This document shows, one piece after another, positions 51,168 to 62,378 of a DNA stretch of 64,000 bases. Numbering within the stretch: the first letter of the stretch is position 1; each line of letters starts with the position of its first letter. A program made the translations under genes and the position numbers. Origin of the DNA: Porphyra umbilicalis (taxonomy: Eukaryota; Rhodophyta; Bangiophyceae; Bangiales; Bangiaceae); NCBI GenBank assembly GCA_002049455.2, contig KV919096.1, forward strand, positions 1 to 64,000, given 5' to 3'. Below the pieces are notes generated by a model. It did no database searches. It was not told the DNA's origin and saw only the letters and a list, made by a program, of their open reading frames with translations.

Positions 51168-54100
51168 AGCGTATCGCTGCATCCCCAAGAGACATTCCCG
51201 CGCGATAGCGCGGCGTGCAGAGCCCCGTGAGAGCCACTGGAGCCGCAAACAGCTGCGATAGTTTGCGATAGTTTGCGATAGTTGGTAATAATTGGGATGG
51301 CAGTGCCCCGAGGCGGGCCACCTTCCCCGCCCGCCTGTGCCATGCGCGAGCGCCCGCGCGGCTGCCCTACACGCGGCAGAGCCGGCATTGACACCTCTGA
51401 CGCCCTGGATGTACGTATGACATTCTGCCGCCGGTGGGGCGTGCCATGCATGGCGTGCCAGTGCGATAAGGGACAGCACCAACTTGCTCCCGCGCGGCGC
51501 ACGACGGCTGCAAACGTATTGCTGCATCCCCAAGAGACAGTTCCGCGCGATCGCGCGGCGTGCAGGATCCCGGGAGAGCCACTGGAGCCGCAAACAGGTG
51601 CGATAGTTTGCGATAGTTTGCGATAGTTGGTAATAATTGGGATGGCAGTGCCCCGAGACGGGCCACCTTCCCCGCCCGCCTGTGCCACGGCAAGCACCCG
51701 CGCGGCTGCTCTACACGCGGCAGAGCCGGCATTGACACCTCTGACGCCCTGGATGTACGTATGACATTCTGCCGCCGGTGGGGCGTGCCATGCATGGCGT
51801 GCCAGTGCGATAAGGGACAGCACCAACCTGCTCCCGCGCGGCGCACGACGGCAGCAAACGTATTGCTGCATCCCCACGAGACAGTCCCGCGCGATCGCGC
51901 GGCGTGCAGGATCCCGGGAGAGCCACTGGAGCGGCAAACAGGTGCGATAGTTTGCGATAGTTTGCGATAGTTGGTAATAATTGGGATGGCAGTGCCCCGA
52001 AGCGGGCCACCTTCCCCGCCCGCCTGTGCCATGCGCAAGCACCCGCGCGGCTGCCCTACACGCGGCAGAGCCGGCATTGACACCTCTGACGCCCTGGATG
52101 TACGTATGACATTCTGCCGCCGGTGGGGCGTGCCATGCATGGCGTGCCAGTGCGTTAAGGGACAGCACCAACTTGCTCCCGCGCGGCGCACGACGGCTGC
52201 AAACGTATTGCTGCATCCCCAAGAGATATTCCCGCGCGATGGCGCGGCGTGCAGAGCCCCGGGGGAGCCACTGGAGCCGCAAACAGGTGCGATAGTTTGC
52301 GATAGTTTGCGATAGTTGGTAATAATTGGGATGGCAGCGCCCCGAGGCGGGCCACCTGCCCCGCCCGTCTGTGCCATTCGCGAGCACCCGCGCGGCGGCC
52401 CTACGCGCGGCAGAGCCGGCATTGACACCTCTGACGCCCTGGATGTACGTATGACATTCTGCCGCCGGTGGGGCGTGCCATGCATGGCGTGCCAGTGCGA
52501 TAAGGGACAGCACCAACTTGCTCCCGCGCGGCGCACGAGGGCTGCAAACGTATTGCTGCATCCCCAAGAGGCATTCTTGCGCGATGGCGCGGCGTGCAGA
52601 GCCCCGGGGGCGCCACTGGAGCTGCAAACAGGTGCGATAGTTTGCGATAGTTTGCGATAGTTGGTAATAATTGGGATGGCAGTGCCCCGAGGCGGGCCAC
52701 CTTCCCCGCCCGCCTGTGCCATGCGCGAGCCCCCGCGCGGCTGCCCTACACGCGGCAGAGCCGGCATTGACACCTCTGACGCCCTGGATGTACGTATGAC
52801 ATTCTGCCGCCGGTGGGGCGTGCCATGCATGGCGTGCCAGTGCGTTAAGGGACAGCACCAACTTGCTCCCGCGCGGCGCACGACGGCTGCAAACGTATTG
52901 CTGCATGCCCAAGAGATATTCCCGCCCGATGGAGCGGCGTGCAGAGCCCCGGGGGAGCCACTGGAGCCGCAAACAGGTGCGATAGTTTGCGATAGTTTGC
53001 GATAGTTGGTAATAATTGGGATGGCAGTGCCCCGAGGCGGGCCACCTTCCCCGCCCGCCTTTGCCATGCGCGAGCACCCGCGCGGCGGCCCTACGCGCGG
53101 CAGAGCCGGCATTGACACCTCTGACGCCCTGGATGTACGTATGACATTCTGCCGCCGGTGGGGCGTGCCATGCATGGCGTGCCAGTGCGATGAGGGACAG
53201 CACCAGCTTGCTCCCGCGCGGCGCACGACGGCTGCAAACGTATTGCTGCATCCCCACGAGACAGTCCCGCGCGATCGGGCGGCGTGCAGGATCCCGGGAG
53301 AGCCACTGGAGCCGCAAACAGGTGCGATAGTTTGCGATAGTTTGCGATAGTTGGTAATAATTGGGATGGCAGTGCCCCGAGGCGGGCCACCTTCCCCGCC
53401 CGCCTGTACCATGCGCGAGCACCCGCGCGGCTGCTCTACACGCGGCAGAGCCGGCATTGACACCTCTGACGCCCTGGATGTACGTATGACATTCTGCCGC
53501 CGGTGGGGCGTGCCATGCATGGCGTGCCAGTGCGATAAGGGACAGCACCAACTTGCTCCCGCGCGGCGCACGACGGCTGCAAACGTATTGCTGCATCCCC
53601 AAGAGATATTCCCGCGCGATGGCGCGGCGTGCAGAGCCCCGGGGGAGCCACTGGAGCCGCAAACAGCTGCGATAGTTTGTGATAGTTTGCGATAGTTGGT
53701 AATAATTGGGATGGCAGTGCCCCGAGGCGGGCCACCTTCCCCGCCCGCCTGTGCCATGCACGAACGCCCGCGCGGCTGCCCTACACGCGGCAGAGCCGGC
53801 ATTGACACCTCTGACGCCCTGGATGAACGTATGACATTCTGCCGCCGGTGGGGCGTGCCATGCATGACGTGCCAGTGCGATAAGGGACAGCACCAACTTG
53901 CTCTCGCGCGGCGCACGACGGCTGCAAACGTATTGCTCCATCCCCAAGAGACATTCCCGCGCGATCGCGCGGCGTGCAGAGCCCCGGGGGAGCCACTGGA
54001 GCCGCAAACAGGTACGATAGTTTGCGATAGTTTGCGATAGTTGGTAATAATTGGGATGGCAGTGCCCCGAGGCGGGCCACCTTCCCCGCCCGCCTTTGCC

Positions 54101-57100
54101 ATGCGCGAGCACCCGCGCGGCTGCCCTACACGCGGCAGAGTCGGCATTGACACCTCTGACGCCCTGGATGTACGTATGACATTCTGCCGCCGGTGGGGCG
54201 TGCCATGCATGGCGTGCCAGTGCGATAAGGGACAGCACCAACTTGCTCCCGCGCGGCGCACGACGGCTGCAAACGTATTGCTGCATCCCCAAGAGACATT
54301 CCCGCGCGATGGCGCGGCGTGCAGAGCCCTGGGGGCGCCACTGCAGCCACAAACAGGTGCGATAGTTCGCGATAGTTTGCGATAGTTGGTAATAATTGGG
54401 ATGGCAGTGCCCCGAGGCGGGCCACCTTCACCGCCCGCCTTTGCCATGCGCGGGCACCCGCGCGGCTGCCCTACACGCGGCAGAGCGGGCATTGACACCT
54501 CTGACGCCCTGGATGTACGTATGACATTCTGCCGCCGGTGGGGCGTGACATGCATGGCGTGCCAGTGCGATGAGGGACGGCACCAACTTGCTCCCGCGCG
54601 GCGCACGACGGCAGCAAACGTATTGATGCATCCCCACGAGACATTCCCGCGCGATGGCGCGGCGTGCAGAGCCCCGGGGGAGCCACTGGAGCGGCAAACA
54701 GCTGCGATAGTTTGCGATAGTTTGCGATAGTTCGTAATAATTGGGATGGCAGTGCCCCGAGGCGGGCCACCTTCCCCGCCCGCCTTTGCCATGCGCGAGC
54801 TCTCGCGCGGCTGCCGTACACGCGGCAGAGTCGGCATTGACACCTCTGACGCCCTGGATGTACGTATGACATTCTGCCGCCGGTGGGGCGTGCCATGCAT
54901 GGCGTGCCAGTGCGATAAGGGACAGCACCAACTTGCTCCCGCGCGGCGCACGACGGCTGCAAACGTATTGCTGCATCCCCAAGAGACATTCTCCAGCAAT
55001 GGCGCGGCGTGCAGAGCCCCGGGGGAGCCACTGGAGCCGCAAACAGGTGCGATAGTTTGCGATAGTTTGCGATAGTTGGTAATAATTGGGATGGCAGTGC
55101 CCCGAGGCGGGCCACCTTCCCCGCCCGCCTGTGCCATGCGCGGGCACCCGCGCGGCTGCCCTACACGCGGCAGAGCGGGCATTGACACCTCTGACGCCCT
55201 GGATGTACGTATGACATTCTGCCGCCGGTGGGGCGTGCCATGCATGGCGTGCCAGTGCGATGAGGGACAGCACCAACTTGCTCCCGCGCGGCGCACGACG
55301 GCAGCAAGCGTATTGCTGCATCCCCACGAGACATTCCCGCGCGATAGCGCGGCGTGCAGAGCCCCGGGGGAGCCACTGGAGCGGCAAACAGGTGCGATAG
55401 TTTGCGATAGTTTGCGATAGTTGGTAATAATTGGGATGGCAGTGCCCCGAGGCGGGCCACCTTCCCCGCCCGCCTGTGCCATGCGCGAGCACCCGCGTGG
55501 CTGCTCTACACGCGGCAGAGCCGGCATTGACACCTCTGACGCCCTGGATGTACGTATGCCATTCTGCCGCCGGTGGGGCGTGCCATGCATGGCGTGCCAG
55601 TGCGTTAAGGGACAGCACCAACTTGCTCCCACGCCTCGCACGACGGCTGCAAACGTATTGCTGCATCCCCAAGAGACATTCCCGCGCGATGGCGCGGCGT
55701 GCAGAGCCCCGGGGGAGCCACTGGAGCCGCAAACAGGTGCGATAGTTTGCGATAGTTTACGATAGTTGGTAATAATTGGGATGGCAGTGCCCCGAGGCGG
55801 GCCACCTTCCCCGCCCGCCTTTGCCATGCGCGGGCGCCCGCGCGGCTGCCCTACACGCGGCAGAGCCGGCATTGACACCTCTGACGCCCTGGATGTACGT
55901 ATGACATTCTGCCGCCGGTGGGGCGTGCCATGCATGGCGTGCCAGTGCGATGAGGGACAGCACCAACTTGCTCCCGCGCGGCGCACGACGGCAGCAAACG
56001 TATTGCTGCATCCCCAAGAGACATTCCCGCGCGATGGCGCGGCGTGCAGAGCCCCGGGGGAGCCACTGGAGCCGGCAAACAGCTGCGATAGTTTGCGATA
56101 GTCTGCGATAGTTGGTAATAATTGGGATGGCAGTGCCCCGAGGTGGGCCACCTTCCCCGCCCGCCTGTGCCATGCGCGAGCACCCGCGCGGCTGCCTTAC
56201 AGGCGGCAGAGCCGGCATTGACACCTCTGACGCCCTGGATGTACGTATGACATTCTGCCGCTGGTGGGGCGTGCCATGCATGGCGTGCCAGTGCGATAAG
56301 GGACAGCACCAACTTGCTCCCGCGCGGCGCACGACGGCAGCAAACGTATTGCTGCATCCCCACTAGACATTCCCGCGCGATGGCGCGGCGTGCAGAGCCC
56401 CGGGGGAGCCACTGGAGCCGCAAACAGGTGCGATAGTTTGCGATAGTTTGCGATAGTTGGTAATAATTGGGATGGCAGTGCCCCGAGGCGGGCCACCTTC
56501 CCCGCCCGCCTGTGCCATGCGCGAGCCCCGCGCGGCTGCCCTACACGCGGCAGAGCCGGCATTGACACCTCTGACGCCCTGGATGTACGTATGACATTCT
56601 GCCGCGGTGGGGCGTGCCATGCATGGCGTGCCAGTGCGATAAGGGACAGCACCAACTTGCTCCCGCGCGGCGCACGACGGCTGCAAACGTATTGCTGCTC
56701 CCCAAGAGACATTCCCGCGCGATGGCGCGGCGTGCAGGGCCCCGGGGGAGCCACTGGAGCCGCAAACAGGTGCGATAGTTTGCGATAGTTTGCGATAGTT
56801 GGTAATAATTGGGATGGCAGTGCCCCGAGGCGGGCCACCTTCCCCGCCCGCCTGCCTATGCCATGCGCGGGCACCCGCGCGGCTGCCTTTCACGCGGCAG
56901 AGCCGGCATTGACACCTCTGACGCCCTGGATGTACGTATGACGTTCTGCCGCCGGTGGGGCGTGCCATGCATGGCGTGCCAGTGCGATAAGGGACAGCAC
57001 CAACTGCTCCCGCGCGGCGCACGACGGCTGCAAACGTATTGCTGCATCCCCAAGAGACATTCCCGCGCGATGGCGCGGCGTGCAGAGCCCCGGGGGAGCC

Positions 57101-58648
57101 ACTGGAGCCGCAAACAGGTGCGATAGTTTGCGATAGTTTGCGATAGTTGGTAATAATTGGGATGGCAGTGCCCCGAGGCGGGCCACCTTCCCCGCCCGCC
57201 TGTGCCATGCGCGAGCACCCGCGCGGCTGCCCTACACGCGGCAGAGCCGGCATTGACACCTCTGACGCCCTGGATGTACGTATGACATTCTGCCGCCGGT
57301 GGGGCGTGCCATGCATGGCGTGCCAGTGCGATAAGGGACAGCACCAACTTGCTCCCGCGCGGCGCACGACGGCTGCAAACGTATTGCTGCATCCCCAAGA
57401 GACATTCCCGCGCGATGGCGCGGCGTGCAGAGCCCCGGGGGAGCCACTGGAGCCGCAAACAGGTGCGATAGTTTGCGATAGTTTGCGATAGTTGGTAATA
57501 ATTGGGATGGCAGTGCCCCGAGGCGGGCCACCTTCCCCGCCCGCCTGCCTGTGCCATGCGCGGGCACCCGCGCGGCTGCCCTACACGCGGCAGAGCCGGC
57601 ATTGACACCTCTGACGCCCTGGATGTACGTATGACATTCTGCCGCCGGTGGGGCGTGCCATGCATGGCGTGCCAGTGCGATAAGGGACAGCACCAACCTG
57701 CTCCCGCGCGGCGCACGACGGCTGCAAACGTATTGCTGCATCCCCAAGAGACATTCCCGCGCGATGGCGCGGCGTGCAGAGCCCGGGGGAGCCACTGGAG
57801 CCGCAAACAGGTGCGATAGTTTGCGATAGTTTGCGATAGTTGGTAATAATTGGGATGGCAGTGCCCCGAGGCGGGCCACCTTCCCCGCCCGCCTGTGCCA
57901 TGCGCGGGCACCCGCGCGGCTGCCCTACACGCGGCAGAGCCGGCATTGACACCTCTGACGCCCTGGATGTACGTATGACATTCTGCCGCCGGTGGGGCGT
58001 GCCATGCATGGCGTGCCAGTGCGATAAGGGACAGCACCAACTTGCTCCCGCGCGGCGCACGACGGCTGCAAACGTATTGCTGCATCCCCAAGAGACATTC
58101 CCGCGCGATGGCGCGGCGTGCAGAGCCCGGGGGAGCCACTGGAGCCGCAAACAGGTGCGATAGTTTGCGATAGTTTGCGATAGTTGGTAATAATTGGGAT
58201 GGCAGTGCCCCGAGGCGGGCCACCTTCCCCGCCCGCCTGTGCCATGCGCGGGCACCCGCGCGGCTGCCCTACCGCGGCAGAGCCGGCATTGACACCTCTG
58301 ACGCCCTGGATGTACGTATGACATTCTGCCGCCGGTGGGGCGTGCCATGCATGGCGTGCCAGTGCGATAAGGGACAGCACCAACCTGCTCCCGCGCGGCG
58401 CACGACGGCTGCAAACGTATTGCTGCATCCCCAAGAGACATTCCCGCGCAATGGCGCTGCGTGCAGAGCCCCGGGGGAGCCACTGGAGCCGCAAACAGGT
58501 GCGATAGTTTGCGATAGTTTTGCGATAGTTGGTATTATTGGGATGGCAGTGCCCGAGGCGGGCCACCTTCCCCGCCCGCCTGCCTATGCCATGCGCGGGC
58601 ACCCGCGCGGCTGCCTTACACGCGGCAGAGCCGGCATTGACACCTCTG
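51168..58648. repeat. 345-bp satellite array, about 21.7 copies
   Basis: Head-to-tail units of 345 bp, highly similar. Each contains three tandem GCGATAGTTT words, TTGGTAATAATTGGGATGGC, CCCCGCCCGCC, the palindrome GCCATGCATGGC and an imperfect palindrome CCGCGCGATGGCGCGG (perfect CCGCGCGATCGCGCGG in some copies). Because 345 is a multiple of three, frames stay open over many units (up to 1594 codons on minus) and each plus-strand unit has a 114-codon frame. This is a numerical effect and I do not call genes. The array ends at an N. Confidence 0.95.
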
Positions 58649-58649
58649 N
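58649..58649. other. Single unknown base joining satellite and rDNA
   Basis: The only N of the window sits exactly where the satellite unit breaks off mid-repeat and 18S rRNA sequence begins. It marks an assembly join of unknown true distance. Confidence 0.95.
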
Positions 58650-59149
58650 AGGACCTAATAGGCCCCCTATTGTTATTTTTTGTCACTACCTCCCCGTGTC
58701 GGGATTGGGTAATTTGCGCGCCTGCTGCCTTCCTTGGATGTGGTAGCCGTTTCTCAGGCTCCCTCTCCGGAATCGAACCCTAATTCCCCGTCACCCGTTG
58801 ACACCATGGTAGACCACTACTCTACCATCGAAAGTTGATAGGGCAGAAATTTGAATGAACCGTCGCCAGCTCTAGGCCGTGCGATCCGAGAGTTATTATG
58901 AATCATCACAAAGCACAAAAGTGCATTGGTTTTTTATCTAATAAATACCACCCTTCGTGAGTCGGGCGTGTAGGCATGTATTAGCTCTAGAATTACTACG
59001 GTTATCCAAGTAGTAAGGTACGTTCAAAGAAACTATAACTGGTTTAATGAGCCATTCGCAGTTTCACGTGTATAAAAGTGTTTATACTTAGACATGCATG
59101 GCTTAGTCTTTGAGACAAGCATATGACTACTGGCAGGATCAACCAGGTA
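58650..59149 (-). rRNA. 18S rRNA, 5' part (about 500 nt), truncated by assembly join
   Basis: Read on minus it starts with ACCTGGTTGATCCTGCCAGT and continues with the universal 5'-domain words CATATGCTTGTCTCAAAGA, GCGAATGGCTCATTAAA, ATTCTAGAGCTAATACATGC, GGTGACGGGGAATTAGGGTT, GAGAAACGGCTACCACATCC and GGCAGCAGGCGCGCAAATTA. This is cytoplasmic (nuclear-encoded) small-subunit rRNA. The gene ends at the N, so the remaining two thirds, the ITS and the 28S are not in the window. Confidence 0.97.
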
Positions 59150-60989
59150 AATAAAAAATTGTGCAATCTTCCCCACTTCCGCGAACGCACCCACTACGTG
59201 CTAGCTGCGCCTCTCTCGGCAACAGACCAGTGGCACGGAGACGCACGTCCCCAGTCGCGGGAAAGATCCACATCACTGAAGGGGACCTTGCGGTACCCCG
59301 ACAGGAGCTTCGTTTCGAGATATTTTTCAAAGCACCAGCGATAGTACCCACACGCCAAGTGCGAACGCTACCGCAGTCCGAAAAGGGAATCCTCATAGAC
59401 AGCTTACGACGGGGCCCTTGAAGAAGTATAATTTAGAGGCTCCTCCGCGTCAAGAACAATCCTGGAATGGGCCAGATTTCCAGCGCACAAAAGCTGTACA
59501 GGTTGGTCGGTGCCAAATTATAGGCCCTATCTCCAACACACGCAGAGCATTGTGAACTTTTCGTCCGGTTCCACGACTGTCTCCAACACCAAAGGACTCT
59601 CCAAACGTTTCTTCATCAAGGTCCCGACGCTCCCGTCTAGTCACACGCCCTTCATATTCTCATACTTGTGTATTGATTATTCTCCCTAATCAATGACCAG
59701 TCGCACAACCCAGGAAGGCTCTCTAGAGGGTCGAATCCATACCGACTAGCGCCAATGCGATGCATCGATGGCAGTAAAGCAGGACGAGCATAGAGATGCT
59801 ATCAGGTACGTGGGACCGGGTTGACTGTGATGTGAGCCGATGTGCCACACGTTCGCTAGAACGTGGCCGCATCCGCACTCACGAGTTGTTCGACAGACGA
59901 GATGGCAAAACAGGACTGCTATCTCAAGCGTTGTTTTAAGAGACTTTGGATAATGTACCCACATAAGAATCCCATTACTGCCCTGCGAGGTGGACGGAGC
60001 AGGCCGTCACGTCAACGCAGCACAATGCGACAATGTCACACAAAACCCCAAGCGGGAGATCCCGATTCGGAGCGGGCAAAGTTTATAAAAAGGTCACGCA
60101 GGACCCTGTCAACTCCATCGCGAAACTCTAGCAAACGCCGTTCGTACAATCCCCATTTGCAGGGGGGCACGGAGGACTAGTTTCCTGTTTCGCATTGAAC
60201 TTGACTACGATGGAGATTGACCAGGTCTAAACAATCCATGCCTTCAACTACGATTCCCGTTGGTCGTAGGCACTTCCATGTTTCCCCAGAGTCTGAATCA
60301 CCGTTTGCAACAGAATACACCGGTTGCACTATGACGCATGAGCGTCAGAGCGATCGGCAAGCAACGACACACGTCTACAAAAGGCAAAGAGTTGAGGCAA
60401 TGGCCTGCATATCTGATCCGTTTTAGCCTCCGCCGGAACATCACAGGGGTTCTCGTGGCGTGTTTTGTGAGGGGTAGTCTGCGCATCTTAAACTCTTCTG
60501 GGCTCGTTCTTCGTACACCTTCCCCCAACGTGGAGTGGAATCGACACCTTTGAGAGAGGGACGGGTTCAGAGTCCTCAGGCAGAGAATGTATGCCGTTGG
60601 CTTCTATGGGTCACCGACACGCCGAAAACGCTTAGCGCAACAGGATTAGCATCCCGGCGCGTCTGTCGATTGCGACGAAGAACGTCTTCCGCGGCGGACA
60701 TCGCCGCGGGAAGCGTCCTTCCGTAAAGGAGCAGGACCGCCCTGGAATGGCATTTTCCCGACGTATCTTACTTCACGGGCCGGTGGGGGCCAAAGATCTC
60801 TGAGGAGCAGGCATGTTATCGCTCGTAAAAGGTGGCAAAAGCGCACCCTTCCGCACAAACACCATGAGCGGCCCCGTAAGCAGATCTTCCACGTCAAATC
60901 CAAATGAACCCGCACAGACCGTCGCGACACGCACCCGAAGGATGCCTGGGACGGCCCGGAAGGGCTTCGGACTGTGACGAGAAGCGCTG
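59150..60989 (-). other. Upstream spacer of the rRNA gene (5' ETS / intergenic spacer)
   Basis: It lies directly 5' of the minus-strand 18S gene, so the nearest part should be external transcribed spacer and the RNA polymerase I promoter should be in this stretch. I cannot point to the promoter. Composition is mixed with short frames only, and no protein gene is supported. Confidence 0.6.
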
Positions 60990-62272
60990 TGAGAAGGTGT
61001 TTCCTGCATGATTCTGACCCCAACCTGGGGAACAGTCTGCCATGCAAGGAAATCATGGCGGAAACGTTCTCTAGGCAAGGAACAAAATCATGGAGGAAAG
61101 GGGTTTCCGTCACGATTCTGACTTGGTGGGATGGTGCTGCGACCAAGTCCCCAAAGTGCCCCATCCGGGTCATTTGCAAGGGGTGGTCAAACTGCACGCG
61201 TCCCCCAAAAGCGGCGTGCGCGCCCCCAGAGGGGGGGGCTCGTTTCGCCTGCTCTCCACGACCTTGCCCAGCTGCCGGGGCACCCCGTGGGGTGCCTGGG
61301 TCGGCCAGGGTCTGGTCGAGAAGGATCGTCAAAACCATGACGGAAAGGTGTTTCCTGCATGATTCTGACCCCGACCTGGGGAACGGTCTGCCATGCAAGG
61401 AAATCATGGCGGAAACGTTCTCTAGGCAAGGAACAAAATCATGGAGGAAAGGGGTTTCCGTCACGATTCTGACTTGGTGGGATGGTGCTGCGACCAAGTC
61501 CCCAAAGTGCCCCATACGGGTCATTTGCAAGGGGTGGTCAAACTGCACGCGTCCCCCAAAAGCGGCGTGCGCGCCCCCAGAGGGGGGGGGCTCGTTTCGC
61601 CTGCTCTCCACGATCTTGCCCAGCTGCCGGGGCACCCCGTGGGGTGCCTGGGTCGGCCAGGGTCTGGTCGAGAAGGATCGTCAAAACCATGACGGAAAGG
61701 TGTTTCCTGCATGATTCTGACCCCGACCTGGGGAACGGTCTGCCATGCAAGGAAATCATGGCGGAAACGTTCTCTAGGCAAGGAACAAAATCATGGAGGA
61801 AAGGGGTTTCCGTCACGATTCTGACTTGGTGGGATGGTGCTGCGACCAAGTCCCCAAAGTGCCCCATACGGGTCATTTGCAAGGGGTGGTCAAACTGCAC
61901 GCGTCCCCCAAAAGCGGCGTGCGCGCCCCCAGAGGGGGAAGGCTCGTTTCGCCTGCTCTCCACGACCTTGCCCAGCTGCCGGGGCACCCCGTGGGGTGCC
62001 TGGGTCGGCCAGGGTCTGGTTGAGAAGGATCGTCAAAACCATGACGGAAAGGTGTTTCCTGCATGATTCTGACCCCGACCTGGGGAACGGTCTGCCATGC
62101 AAGGAAATCATGGCGGAAACGTTCTCTAGGCAAGGAACAAAATCATGGAGGAAAGGGGTTTCCGTCACGATTCTGACTTGGTGGGATGGTGCTGCGACCA
62201 AGTCCCCAAAGTGCCCCATACGGGTCATTTGCAAGGGGTGGTCAAACTGCACGCGTCCCCCAAAAGCGGCGA
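60990..62272. repeat. 352-bp tandem repeat, about 3.65 copies
   Basis: Units recur at 61088, 61439, 61791 and 62143 (marker word TCATGGAGGAAAGGGG), i.e. periods of 351-352 bp, with very few differences (for example CATCCGGGTC versus CATACGGGTC). The first unit is partial and the last breaks off at AAAAGCGGCG (62272). Near identity points to recent amplification. It may be rDNA-spacer subrepeats or a local duplication at the 5' end of the next gene. Confidence 0.92.
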
Positions 62273-62378
62273 GCCCCGCTTTTCCGTCTTTCTTGCGGCG
62301 CTCGTGACCTGCTTGCTGCGCTCTTGGGTGCTACCGCTGCCTCTCAACCGCTTCTCGTTGTACCACGTGGGCGGCGTC

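Noticed and set aside
51062..58223. Giant minus-strand frames (up to 1594 codons) in the satellite
   Set aside because: The unit is 345 bp, a multiple of three, so frames free of stops in one unit stay open over many. Several frames on both strands are open at once and the translation simply repeats.
51168..58648. CRISPR-like array
   Set aside because: Whole 345-bp units are tandemly repeated without unique spacers, and the DNA is eukaryotic.
58650..60989. Protein genes in the rDNA spacer
   Set aside because: Only short frames without motifs, directly upstream of the 18S gene where spacer is expected.
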